A stretch of 64,000 nucleotides of DNA from Pseudomonadota bacterium (GCA_018241225.1 JAFEEG010000006.1:1-64000); one strand, 5' to 3'; numbered from the stretch's first letter, positions 37,354-46,087 are shown. The notes: a model not told the origin generated them from the letters alone. Translations and numbers: made by a program.

Positions 37354-38904
37354 ATGACATCGCCAACAAAGTCGCGCCAGCGCGCCCGCTCGCTGCTCAC
37401 CGTCCTGCTGGGCATTTCCGTCCTGGCCACGGGCTGCGGCGCCACCAGCTATTCGCCGACCATGGTCGTGGTGCCCTGGCCCGAGCCGGCGCCGCAGCCT
37501 CAGCCGACTCAGCCCGCGCCCGTGCAGACCCGGCCCAACTTCTCTTCGCCTTCCGCTGCGCATTGCGCGCGGCCGGTGCAGACGGTGGAGGTGCCCGGCC
37601 GCGTGGCCGGCACGCAATGGCCCGAACCCACCATGCCAGGCGGCCGGCGCGTGGCACGAGAGGACGAAATGCGTGCGAGCGCCGAACTGGCCGCGCCAGC
37701 CCCGACTCCGGTGCCACGACCATCCGCCGCGCCCGCCGCGCCCGCGACCAGCGACGCCGCAGGCGCCACGGCCGGCGCCGCGGCCAGGAAGGAAGCACCG
37801 GTCGACGGCTTCGCGCCCCCATCCGTGACTGCGGAGTTGTTCCGCCAGCGCCAGCGCCTGCCGCGCCAGGAGGTCGTCACCGCAGGCATGGTGGACGACA
37901 ACGCCGACTTCTCCAGCTACCTGCAATTCCGCCAGCGCAATGCGCAAGTCCCGCATCGGGAGCGCGATGTGAGCGAACGGCATCTGCTGCAGGTGCGCAA
38001 CGCGGCGGGCGATGCGGTGCCCGACGCCGAGGTTGCGGTGCGCGCGGCCAATGGCGCTGCGATGTGGGCCCGCACCGATGCGGGTGGCCGCGCCTGGCTG
38101 CATCCGCGCGCGTTCGATTCGGGCAACAGCACGATCTATGAAGTGGCGGTGCGCAAGAACGGCCGGCAGGCCACGGGCTTCCTGCGTCGGGGCCAGAAGA
38201 GCGCCGTCGAGATCACCCTCGACGCCGCTTCGCCGCCCCGGCGCGCGAAGCTCGACCTGGTGTTCCTGGTGGACGCCACCGGCTCCATGGGCGACGAAAT
38301 TGCCAAGCTGCGCGCCACCCTGCACACCATCGCCCGCCAGGTGGCCGCCCTGCCCAGCCGCCCCGACACCTGCTTCGGCCTGGTGGCCTACCGCGACAAG
38401 GGCGATGACTTCCTGCTGCGCCGGCACGACCTCACCAACGACCTGGGCGGCTTCCAGCAGGTACTCGATGCGCTGCAGGCGGCCGGCGGCGGCGACTATC
38501 CCGAGGCCATGAACGAGGCCCTGCACGACGCCGTGCACAACATCAGCTGGCGCGGCAACGACGCAACTCGCCTGGTGGTGCTGCTGGCCGACGCGCCGCC
38601 GCACCTGGACTACGGCGGCCCGCAGTACGACGACGACATGCTCGCCGCGCTGGGCAAGGGCATCAAGCTGTTCGGCGTGGGTGCCAGCGGGCTGGACACC
38701 CAGGGCGAATACGTGCAGCGGCAGATTGCCCAGTACACCGGCGGGCGCTTCGTCTTCCTGACCTATGCCCAGGCCACGAATCCGGCCAGCGGCCCCGGGC
38801 GAGAGACGGTGCACGAGGTGAGCAACTACTCGGTCGACACCCTCGACCGGCTGATCGTGCGGCTGGTCAGCGAGGAACTGGGCAAGCTGCCCAAGGGCGG
38901 GTGA
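37354..38904 (+). CDS. von Willebrand factor A domain lipoprotein
   Basis: A 516-residue predicted lipoprotein. The signal peptide ends in the lipobox VLATGC, then comes an Ala/Pro-rich linker, a carboxypeptidase-regulatory-like segment around 205-285, and a vWA domain from about 300 starting LDLVFLVDATGSMGDEIAKL, with the metal-binding DATGS. It probably binds a protein partner outside the cell membrane. GGAG lies about 9 bases before the start. It is divergent from the sigma factor operon. Confidence 0.88.
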   Translation: MTSPTKSRQRARSLLTVLLGISVLATGCGATSYSPTMVVVPWPEPAPQPQPTQPAPVQTRPNFSSPSAAHCARPVQTVEVPGRVAGTQWPEPTMPGGRRVAREDEMRASAELAAPAPTPVPRPSAAPAAPATSDAAGATAGAAARKEAPVDGFAPPSVTAELFRQRQRLPRQEVVTAGMVDDNADFSSYLQFRQRNAQVPHRERDVSERHLLQVRNAAGDAVPDAEVAVRAANGAAMWARTDAGGRAWLHPRAFDSGNSTIYEVAVRKNGRQATGFLRRGQKSAVEITLDAASPPRRAKLDLVFLVDATGSMGDEIAKLRATLHTIARQVAALPSRPDTCFGLVAYRDKGDDFLLRRHDLTNDLGGFQQVLDALQAAGGGDYPEAMNEALHDAVHNISWRGNDATRLVVLLADAPPHLDYGGPQYDDDMLAALGKGIKLFGVGASGLDTQGEYVQRQIAQYTGGRFVFLTYAQATNPASGPGRETVHEVSNYSVDTLDRLIVRLVSEELGKLPKGG

Positions 38905-38929
38905 CCGCGCCCCCCGCCCGCAAGCGCTG

Positions 38930-38967
38930 CCCACCAATTTGGTGATGCAGTGCACCATGCTGAAGCA
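38930..38967 (+). promoter_or_regulatory. Two NtrC-like enhancer sites upstream of nirB
   Basis: Site 1 reads CACC-AATTT-GGTG (38932-38944), a perfect core of the TGCACC-N5-GGTGCA consensus. Site 2 reads TGCACC-ATGCT-GAAGCA (38951-38967), one perfect and one partial half-site. Their centres are 21 bases apart, two helical turns, and lie about 50 and 71 bases upstream of the -24 element of the sigma-54 promoter. This is the classic enhancer layout. Confidence 0.65.
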
Positions 38968-39007
38968 CGCAGCCCTTTCATACGGGCTGCGCGCCTTGGG
39001 CCAGACA

Positions 39008-39023
39008 TGGCACGCACCTTGCT
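39008..39023 (+). promoter_or_regulatory. Sigma-54 promoter of the nitrite operon
   Basis: TGGCACGCACCTTGCT matches the consensus TGGCAC-N5-TTGCW, with the invariant GG and GC separated by exactly 10 bases. The predicted transcript starts near 39034, leaving a 100-base leader before nirB. Confidence 0.8.
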
Positions 39024-39035
39024 CAACCCTTCTCG

Positions 39036-39101
39036 TCCACCGGTGATGTCGCCGGTGGAAGGGCCGGCCCGACAGCCGCCCAAGTCCGCTGACGGTGGCG
39101 G
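39036..39101 (+). other. nirB leader hairpins
   Basis: Hairpin A (39036-39059) pairs TCCACCGG with CCGGTGGA, with a U-G and G-C inside and an AUGU loop. Hairpin B (39086-39101) pairs CCGC with GCGG, with U-G and G-U inside and an ACGG loop. These begin at the predicted transcript start. They may bind the ANTAR protein encoded in the operon, but the loops do not fit the hexaloop A1/G4 consensus well. Confidence 0.4.
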
Positions 39102-39133
39102 GATTCCCAAATTTCGCGAGAAGGACCGTCATC

Positions 39134-41656
39134 ATGAAGATCGTTGTCGTCGGCCACGGAATGGTGGGCCACAAATTCCTCGAATCCCTGGCCGAAATCG
39201 GCCTGCAGGATCTGGACGTGACCGTGCTGTGCGAGGAGCCTCGCCCTGCCTACGACCGGGTGCACCTGTCGGAGTTCTTCAGCGGCAAGAGCGCGCAAGA
39301 CCTGTCGCTGGTGGAAGAAGGCTTCTTCGAGCGCACCGGCTTCAAGCTGCGCCTGGGCGTGCGAGCCGTGGCGGTGGAGCGCAGGCGCAACGAGCTCACC
39401 ACATCGGACGGCGACGTGCTGGCCTACGACAAGCTGGTGCTGGCCACCGGCTCCAACCCTTTCGTGCCGGCCGTGCCGGGCCGTGACCGTGCGCATTGCC
39501 ACGTCTACCGCACCATCGAAGACCTCGAGGCCATGCAGGCCTCGGGCGCCAAGTCCAAGAGCGGCGTGGTGGTGGGCGGCGGCCTGCTCGGCCTGGAATG
39601 CGCCAAGGCCCTGCGCGACATGGGCCTGGACACCCACGTGGTGGAGTTCTCGCCGCGCCTGATGGCCGTGCAGGTGGACGAAGGCGGTGGCCGCGTCCTG
39701 CGCAGCAAGATCGAGGACCTGGGCGTGCATGTGCACACCGGGCGCAATACGCTGGAGATCACCGACGGCGCCGGCGCGCGGCACCGCATGGTGTACGCCG
39801 ACGGCACGTACCTGGAGACCGACATGATCGTGTTCTCCGCCGGCATCCGCCCGCGCGACGATCTGGCGCGCCAGTGCGTGCTGGCCATCGGGCCGCGCGG
39901 CGGCGTGGTGGTCGACAGCAAGTGCGTCACGAGCGACCCGCATGTCTATGCCATTGGCGAATGCGCGTCCTGGAACGAACAGGTCTTCGGGCTGGTGGCC
40001 CCGGGCTACGACATGGCGCGCGTGGCGGCTCGCCACATCGCAGGCCAGCAGGACGCGGCCTTCGTGGGCGCCGACATGAGCACCAAGCTCAAGCTGATGG
40101 GCGTGGATGTGGCCAGCATCGGCGACGCCATGGGCAAGACGCCCGGCTGCCGCAACTACCAGTACGTGGACGAGCGCAAGCAGGTCTACAAGAAGATCGT
40201 TGTGAGCGAAGACGGCAAGCAGCTGCTGGGTGCCGTGCTGGTGGGCGATGCCACCGAATACGGCTCGCTGCTGCAGATGGCCCTGAACGGCATTGCGCTG
40301 CCGGCGGACCCCGAATTTCTCATCCTGCCCTCCAGCGACGGCAAGGCCAGGCCCGGCCTGGGCGTGGAAGCCCTGCCCGACAGCGCGCAAATCTGCTCGT
40401 GCAACAGCGTGAGCAAGGGCCAGATCTGCGCAGCGGTGTGCGAGGGCGCCACCAGCATCGGCGCCCTCAAGACCTGCACCAAGGCGGGCGCCACCTGCGG
40501 CGGCTGCGTGCCACTGGTCACGCAGATCATGAAGGCGGAAATGAAGAAGCAGGGGCTGGCGGTAAACAACCACCTTTGCGAGCACTTCGCCTATTCGCGC
40601 CAGGAGCTGTATCACCTCGTCCGCGTGGGCCAGATCAAGTCCTTCGACGACCTGCTGCACAAGCACGGCAAGGGCCTGGGCTGCGACATCTGCAAGCCCG
40701 CGGCGGCCAGCATCTTCGCTTCGTGCTGGAACGAGTTCGTGTTGAAGAAGGAACTGGCCAGCCTGCAGGACAGCAACGACTACTTCCTGGGCAACATCCA
40801 GAAGGACGGCAGCTACTCGGTGGTGCCGCGCATGCCCGGCGGCGAAGTCACGCCCGAGGGCCTGATCGCTGTGGGCCAGGTCGCCAAGAAATACGGCCTG
40901 TACACCAAGATCACCGGCGGCCAGCGCGTGGACATGTTCGGTGCGCGCGTGGAGCAACTGCCGCTGATCTGGGAAGAGCTGATTGCCGCGGGCTTCGAAT
41001 CGGGCCATGCGTACGGCAAGTCGCTGCGCACCGTGAAGAGCTGCGTGGGCTCCACCTGGTGCCGCTTCGGCGTACAGGACTCGGTGGGCCTGGCCGTGGA
41101 GCTGGAGAACCGCTACAAGGGCCTGCGCGCGCCGCACAAGATCAAGTTCGGCGTCTCGGGCTGTACCCGCGAATGCGCCGAAGCGCAGGGCAAGGACGTG
41201 GGCGTGATCGCCACCGACAAGGGCTGGAACCTGTACGTGTGCGGCAACGGCGGCATGAAGCCGCGCCACGCGGAGCTGCTGGCCGAAGGGCTGACGAAGC
41301 AGGAGCTGGTGCGCCTGATCGACCGCTTCCTGACCTTCTACGTTCGCACTGCCGATCGACTGCAGCGCACCAGCACCTGGCGCGAAAACCTCGAAGGCGG
41401 GCTGGACTACCTGAAGGACGTGCTGCTGGGCGACAGCCTGGGCATCAACGCCGAACTGGAAGCGCAGATGCAGCACGTGGTGGACACCTACCAGTGCGAG
41501 TGGAAGACCGCCGTGACCGACCCGGCCACGCGCGCACGCTTTCGCTCCTTCGTGAACAGCGAGAAGGCCGACGAGCACATCGTCTTCATCGAGGAGCGCG
41601 GGCAGATCCGCCCCGCCCGCCCCGAGGAACGACAGGCCGCCGAAGCCCAGGCCTGA
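39134..41656 (+). CDS. nirB: Assimilatory nitrite reductase large subunit NirB
   Basis: An 840-residue NADH-dependent nitrite reductase that makes ammonium. An N-terminal FAD/NAD domain (IVVVGHGMVGHKFLESL) is followed by a BFD-like [2Fe-2S] domain from about residue 419 (CSCNSV, CTKAGATCGGC) and the sirohaem/[4Fe-4S] domain (CVGSTWCRFGVQDS about 636, then FGVSGCTRECAEAQ about 677). Length is normal. It begins a plus-strand operon with nirD 30 bases downstream. Expression should need sigma-54 and NtrC, that is, nitrogen limitation. Confidence 0.96.
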   Translation: MKIVVVGHGMVGHKFLESLAEIGLQDLDVTVLCEEPRPAYDRVHLSEFFSGKSAQDLSLVEEGFFERTGFKLRLGVRAVAVERRRNELTTSDGDVLAYDKLVLATGSNPFVPAVPGRDRAHCHVYRTIEDLEAMQASGAKSKSGVVVGGGLLGLECAKALRDMGLDTHVVEFSPRLMAVQVDEGGGRVLRSKIEDLGVHVHTGRNTLEITDGAGARHRMVYADGTYLETDMIVFSAGIRPRDDLARQCVLAIGPRGGVVVDSKCVTSDPHVYAIGECASWNEQVFGLVAPGYDMARVAARHIAGQQDAAFVGADMSTKLKLMGVDVASIGDAMGKTPGCRNYQYVDERKQVYKKIVVSEDGKQLLGAVLVGDATEYGSLLQMALNGIALPADPEFLILPSSDGKARPGLGVEALPDSAQICSCNSVSKGQICAAVCEGATSIGALKTCTKAGATCGGCVPLVTQIMKAEMKKQGLAVNNHLCEHFAYSRQELYHLVRVGQIKSFDDLLHKHGKGLGCDICKPAAASIFASCWNEFVLKKELASLQDSNDYFLGNIQKDGSYSVVPRMPGGEVTPEGLIAVGQVAKKYGLYTKITGGQRVDMFGARVEQLPLIWEELIAAGFESGHAYGKSLRTVKSCVGSTWCRFGVQDSVGLAVELENRYKGLRAPHKIKFGVSGCTRECAEAQGKDVGVIATDKGWNLYVCGNGGMKPRHAELLAEGLTKQELVRLIDRFLTFYVRTADRLQRTSTWRENLEGGLDYLKDVLLGDSLGINAELEAQMQHVVDTYQCEWKTAVTDPATRARFRSFVNSEKADEHIVFIEERGQIRPARPEERQAAEAQA

Positions 41657-41686
41657 GCCGGCCAACGAACACGAGGAGCTTTTCAC

Positions 41687-42034
41687 ATGACCACGATGAC
41701 AACCCGCGACAATGCCTGGACCGCCATCTGCGAGAGCAGCGACATGCTGCCCAACATCGGCGTGTGCGCCCTGGTCGAGAACCAGCACGTGGCGGTGTTC
41801 CGCCTGCAGGACGACCAGTATTTCGCCATCGACAACGTCGACCCCAAGTCCGGTGCCAGCGTGCTCTCGCGCGGCCTGGTGGGCAACCTGGGCGAGCGAC
41901 TGGTGGTGGCGTCGCCGCTGTACAAGAACCACTTCGACCTGCGCACCGGCGAATGCCTGGAAGCGCCCGAGCACTCGGTGCGCTCGCACGCGGTGCGGGT
42001 CGAACACGGAAAGGTCCAGGTCGCGCTGGCTTGA
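41687..42034 (+). CDS. nirD: Nitrite reductase small subunit NirD
   Basis: A 115-residue Rieske-fold subunit. It reads WTAICESSDMLPNIGVCALV and ends with the usual HAVRVEHGKVQVAL. The Rieske Cys/His ligands are replaced, as is normal for NirD, so it is not an iron-sulfur protein. GAGGAG lies 8 bases before the start. It ends 7 bases before the next gene. Confidence 0.94.
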   Translation: MTTMTTRDNAWTAICESSDMLPNIGVCALVENQHVAVFRLQDDQYFAIDNVDPKSGASVLSRGLVGNLGERLVVASPLYKNHFDLRTGECLEAPEHSVRSHAVRVEHGKVQVALA

Positions 42035-42041
42035 CGACGAC

Positions 42042-43349
42042 ATGCCCGACGACGCGGCGCCCCTGCTGTCCCCCGCCCAGCTCGTGCTGCATGCCAGGCA
42101 GCGCGAGATCGATGCCATGCGCCAGCTCGGCGCGCGTGCCGACCTGGTGGAGGCGCTGGGGCAGCTGATCCATGCGCTGCAGCGCGAGCGCGGCGCCTCC
42201 AGCATCTTCCTGGCTTCGCGCGGGCAGAACTTTGCCGACGTGCGGCGGGTGTGCGTGGAGGTCGTGCAGGAGGCGCAAGGCCGCCTGCGCGAGCTGGTCG
42301 CGGCGCAGCTCGCGCCAGAGCACCAGACCACGGCGCACATCCTCTCGCTCATGGCGTGGGTGCTGCTCGACCTGGACGCATTGCCCGAGCTGCGCGAGCG
42401 CATCGAGCGCCAGGCCCTGAGCGCGCACGATGCGGTGGCCGCCTTCAGCACGCTCATTGCCGGACAGGTGGAGCTGATCTTCCACGTGGCTGACGCCACG
42501 CTGGTGCCGGGCGTGTCGCCGCTGCTCGTGGCTTTCCTGCACCTGGTGCAGGGCAAGGAAGCAGCCGGCCAGGAGCGCGCCGTGGGTGCGCTCATGTACG
42601 CGTCGGGCCAGTGCATCGACGAGCACCAGGAGCGCGTCATCCACCTCATCGAGTCGCAGGAACGCAGCCTGCAGGTGTTTGCCGAATTCAGCGACCCCGG
42701 CCTGCGCGCGCGCTGGGACGCGCACCAGCTGTCGGCCGGCACCGCGCGCCTGGAGCGCCTGCGCCGCACGCTGTGCGCGGCACGCGCGGGCGCGGCCCTG
42801 GACAGCAAGCTCAGCGACACGTGGTTCGAGGTTGCCAGCGGGCGCATCGACGTGCTGTGGGACCTGGAAGTCGCGCTGATGCAGCATCTGCGCGATGCCT
42901 GCGAGGCGCAGATCCGGCAGGCGCAGCAGGAGCTGCAGGATTCCGAAGGCATGCTCCGGCGCCTGCGCGACAACCCGCCGCCCCATACGCATGCGGTGGA
43001 GCGCTTCTTCGACATCGGCGCACACCCCGACGCGGTGCCCGCGCTGGTGGACAAGAAGGAGTCGAGCTCGCTGCTGCAGCTGCTGCAGTCGCAGTCCACG
43101 CGCCTGGCGGGCATGGAGGCCGAGCTCGACGCCGCGCGCCGCGCGCTGCACGAGCGCAAGGTGATCGAGCGCGCCAAGGGCGTGCTGATGTCGCGCCTGC
43201 GCATGAGCGAGGAAGCGGCCTTTCGCGCGTTGCAGAAAACGTCGATGGACCAGAACCGGCGCCTGCTGGACGTGGCCGAGGCCACGCTGGCCCTGTCGGA
43301 CGAGGCCTTCGCGCAACTGGCTGCGCAAGGCGAGCCGCCACGGGGCTGA
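42042..43349 (+). CDS. NIT-ANTAR nitrate/nitrite-responsive antiterminator (NasR-like)
   Basis: A 435-residue regulator. A helical NIT sensor (about 35-275, ALQRERGASSIFLASRGQ) binds nitrate or nitrite; the C-terminal ANTAR domain (about 365-425) reads ERKVIERAKGVLMSRLRMSE and AFRALQKTSMDQNRRLLDVA. In Klebsiella NasR of the same architecture relieves termination in a leader RNA when nitrate or nitrite is present, on an operon driven by sigma-54. The same pairing is seen here. Its gene sits inside the operon it likely controls. Confidence 0.9.
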   Translation: MPDDAAPLLSPAQLVLHARQREIDAMRQLGARADLVEALGQLIHALQRERGASSIFLASRGQNFADVRRVCVEVVQEAQGRLRELVAAQLAPEHQTTAHILSLMAWVLLDLDALPELRERIERQALSAHDAVAAFSTLIAGQVELIFHVADATLVPGVSPLLVAFLHLVQGKEAAGQERAVGALMYASGQCIDEHQERVIHLIESQERSLQVFAEFSDPGLRARWDAHQLSAGTARLERLRRTLCAARAGAALDSKLSDTWFEVASGRIDVLWDLEVALMQHLRDACEAQIRQAQQELQDSEGMLRRLRDNPPPHTHAVERFFDIGAHPDAVPALVDKKESSSLLQLLQSQSTRLAGMEAELDAARRALHERKVIERAKGVLMSRLRMSEEAAFRALQKTSMDQNRRLLDVAEATLALSDEAFAQLAAQGEPPRG

Positions 43350-43363
43350 TCGGGCACGGAACC

Positions 43364-43397
43364 TGCAAGTGCAATGCATCGAGCTAACGGCGGCTCG
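43364..43397 (+). other. Candidate ANTAR-binding tandem hairpins before nirC
   Basis: In the 78-base gap between the ANTAR gene and nirC two adjacent hairpins can form. The first pairs TGCA with TGCA around AGTGCA plus one bulged A. The second pairs CGAGCT with GGCTCG (one U-G) around AACGGC. Both loops have A at position 1 and G at position 4, the known ANTAR hexaloop rule. The first stem is weak and no terminator follows, so the assignment is tentative. Confidence 0.35.
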
Positions 43398-43427
43398 CGA
43401 CCCGTTCTGAATCAAGGAAAGACAGAC

Positions 43428-44279
43428 ATGGCCTATCTCGCCCCCGCCGAGTTCGTGACCAAGATGGTTGACGCCGGCGAATCCAAGCTGCTGATGTCCA
43501 CCCGCGACACGCTCATCCGCTCCTACATGGCCGGCGCCATCCTGGCCCTGGCGGCCGCCTTCGCCGTTTCGGTGACGGTGAACACCGGCAACGCGCTCGT
43601 GGGCGCCATGCTGTTTCCCGTCGGCTTCATCATGCTGTACCTGATGGGCTTCGACCTGCTTACCGGCGTGTTCACGCTGGCGCCGCTGGCCGTGTTCGAC
43701 CGCCGGCCCGGCGCCACCTGGCGCGGCGTGCTGCGCAACTGGGGCCTGGTGTTTGTGGGCAACTTCGCCGGCGCCATCACGGTGGCGGTGTTCATGGCGA
43801 TCATCTTCACCTTCGGTTTTTCCGAGGCGCCCAACGCCATCGGCCAGAAGCTGGGCCACATCGGCGAAGGCCGCACCATCGGCTACTCGGCACACGGCGC
43901 AGCCGGCATGCTGACGCTGTTCGTGCGCGCGGTGATGTGCAACTGGATGGTCTCCACCGGCGTGGTGGCGGCCATGATGTCCACCTCGGTCTCGGGCAAG
44001 GCCATCGGCATGTGGATGCCGGTGATGATCTTCTTCTACATGGGCTTCGAGCACTCCATCGTGAACATGTTCCTGTTCCCCACCGGCCTGATGCTGGGCG
44101 GCAACTTCACGTTCATGGACTACCTCATCTGGAACGAGATTCCCACCGTGCTGGGCAACCTGGTGGGCGGCCTGACGTTCGTGGGCGCCACGCTCTACTC
44201 CACCCACTACAAGACCGCGCCCAAGCGCGAGGTGGTGGCCGCCGTCAAGGCGCCCGCCACCAAGCGCGCCGTCGTCTGA
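43428..44279 (+). CDS. nirC: Formate/nitrite transporter family channel (NirC-like)
   Basis: A 283-residue six-helix FNT channel. Hydrophobic segments are evident at 33-52, 58-82, 105-132, 155-180, 187-205 and 228-252; the pore-loop features GFDLLTGVFTLAPL and NWMVSTGVVAAM are present. It most likely imports nitrite for NirBD, given its place in the operon. AAGGAAAG lies about 9 bases before the start. Confidence 0.9.
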   Translation: MAYLAPAEFVTKMVDAGESKLLMSTRDTLIRSYMAGAILALAAAFAVSVTVNTGNALVGAMLFPVGFIMLYLMGFDLLTGVFTLAPLAVFDRRPGATWRGVLRNWGLVFVGNFAGAITVAVFMAIIFTFGFSEAPNAIGQKLGHIGEGRTIGYSAHGAAGMLTLFVRAVMCNWMVSTGVVAAMMSTSVSGKAIGMWMPVMIFFYMGFEHSIVNMFLFPTGLMLGGNFTFMDYLIWNEIPTVLGNLVGGLTFVGATLYSTHYKTAPKREVVAAVKAPATKRAVV

Positions 44280-44292
44280 GCGGCTGGCGCCC

Positions 44293-46041
44293 GTGGGCGA
44301 AGACGCCGCGTTGCGCATCACGCTCGGGCAGCACTCGCGCGCCGGGCGGCACGGCGTCAACCAGGATTTCCATGGCGCGGTGCTGGCCCAAGGGCACCTG
44401 CTGGGCAGCAAGGGCATCGCGGTGGCGCTGGCCGACGGCATCGGCTCCAGCGCCATCAGCCAGGTGGCCAGCGCCGCGGCCGTGCGCAGTTTCCTGGACG
44501 ACTACTACTGCACCTCCGAGGCCTGGTCGGTGCGCCGCTCGGCGCAGCGCGTGCTGGCGGCCACCAACTCCTGGCTGCATGCGCAGAACCAGCGCGGCCA
44601 CGCCCGCTTCGACAAGGACCGCGGCTATGTCTGCACCTTCAGCGCGCTGATTCTCAAGGGGCGCGAGGTGCACCTGCTGCACGTGGGCGATTCGCGCATC
44701 TATCGCGTGCACGACCATGCCCTGGAACAACTCACCGAGGATCACCGGGTGCACCTGCCTGGTGCCGACTCCTACCTGGGCCGTGCGCTGGGAGTGAACC
44801 CGGGTGTGGAGATCGACTACCAATGCCTGAGCGCCGAGCCAGGCGCCATCTACCTGCTGGCCACCGACGGTGCCTGCGTCGGCCTGGATGCTGCCGCGGT
44901 GCATGCGTCACTGGCCGATGCGTCCCACGACTTCGACGCCGCCGCGAAATCACTGGCGGACCGCGCCCAGGAACGCGGCAGCATGGACGACATCACTGTT
45001 CAGCTGCTGCGCCTGGATGGGCTGCCCGCGGGCGATCCCCAGCAGCTCCATCTCCAACGCGCGGCACTCGCGCTGCCACCGCCGCTGGCCCCGCGCATGC
45101 AGTTCGAGGGCTACACCATCGTGCGAACGCTGCATGCCAGCGCGCGCAGCCACGTGCACCTGGCCGTCGACGACAAAAGCGGCGCACAGGTGGTGATCAA
45201 GACGCCCTCGGTGGACATGAGCGAGGACGCCGACCACCTCGACCGCTTCCTGCTCGAGGAGTGGGTGGCGCGCCGCCTGAACAGTGCGCATGTGCTGCGG
45301 CCCGCCGGCACCGAGCGGGCGCGCCAGCACCTGTACGTGGCCATGGAATACGTGCAAGGCCAGTCCCTGGCCCAATGGATGACGGACCACCCGCGCCCAG
45401 ACGTGGACAGCGTGCGCCGCATCGCCGCGCAACTGGCCGCGGGCCTGGGCGCCTTTCATGGCAAGGAGATGCTGCACCAGGACCTGCGGCCCGAGAACGT
45501 GATGATCGATCCGACCGGCACGGTGAAGATCATCGACCTGGCTTCGGCTCACGTCGCCGGGCTGGCCGAGGGCGGCGCCTTCGGCATGTCTGCCGCGCCT
45601 GCCATTGCCGGCTCGCTGCAATACACCGCACCCGAGTACTTTGCGGGAGGCGTGGCCAGCGAGCGCTCGGACCTGTTCTCCCTGGCCGTGCTCACCTACC
45701 AGATGCTGTGCGGACAGCTGCCCTATGGCTTGCAGGTGACCCAGGTGCGCAACGCGGCCGACCTGCGGCGCCTGCGCTACGTGCCGCTGCGCCACCTGCG
45801 GCCCGAGCTACCGGATTGGCTGGACGCCGTACTGCACAAGGCCCTGCAGCCGCAACCCGAGCGGCGGCAGGAGGCCGTGTCCGAATTCGTCCACGACCTG
45901 TGCACGCCCGGTCCGCAATTCCACCGCACCCGGCCGGCGCCCCTTGCGGAGCACAACCCCTTGCTGTTCTGGCAGATGTGCACGCTGGTGCTTGCGCTGG
46001 CGGTGCTGACCCTGCTGGGCCGCATGGTGCTTGTGGGTTGA
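44293..46041 (+). CDS. PP2C phosphatase - Ser/Thr protein kinase fusion
   Basis: A 582-residue protein. Residues 1-240 are a PP2C-type phosphatase with NQD (22-24), ADGIGS, LLATDGA and DDITVQLLRL. Residues 270-540 are a eukaryotic-like kinase with Lys in VVIKTPS, catalytic loop HQDLRPENV, IIDLAS in place of DFG, and TAPEYF. One C-terminal membrane helix spans about 557-580. The start is GTG at 44293. Pseudomonas carries a similar kinase gene beside nirBD and the nitrate transporter. The target is unknown; a nitrogen-status switch on the transporter or reductase is a reasonable guess. Confidence 0.88.
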   Translation: MGEDAALRITLGQHSRAGRHGVNQDFHGAVLAQGHLLGSKGIAVALADGIGSSAISQVASAAAVRSFLDDYYCTSEAWSVRRSAQRVLAATNSWLHAQNQRGHARFDKDRGYVCTFSALILKGREVHLLHVGDSRIYRVHDHALEQLTEDHRVHLPGADSYLGRALGVNPGVEIDYQCLSAEPGAIYLLATDGACVGLDAAAVHASLADASHDFDAAAKSLADRAQERGSMDDITVQLLRLDGLPAGDPQQLHLQRAALALPPPLAPRMQFEGYTIVRTLHASARSHVHLAVDDKSGAQVVIKTPSVDMSEDADHLDRFLLEEWVARRLNSAHVLRPAGTERARQHLYVAMEYVQGQSLAQWMTDHPRPDVDSVRRIAAQLAAGLGAFHGKEMLHQDLRPENVMIDPTGTVKIIDLASAHVAGLAEGGAFGMSAAPAIAGSLQYTAPEYFAGGVASERSDLFSLAVLTYQMLCGQLPYGLQVTQVRNAADLRRLRYVPLRHLRPELPDWLDAVLHKALQPQPERRQEAVSEFVHDLCTPGPQFHRTRPAPLAEHNPLLFWQMCTLVLALAVLTLLGRMVLVG

Positions 46042-46087
46042 ACACCTCTTTCTTGGGCCGCGTGCAGCCGCGAAACGGTGCCCTCAG

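Noticed and set aside
39023..43357. Minus-strand frame of 1444 aa opposite nirB-nirD-ANTAR
   Set aside because: Low-complexity shadow; the plus strand has well-conserved enzymes with family starts and ribosome sites.
41586..44456. Minus-strand frame of 956 aa opposite nirD-nirC
   Set aside because: Spans several real genes on the other strand and shows no recognisable domain.
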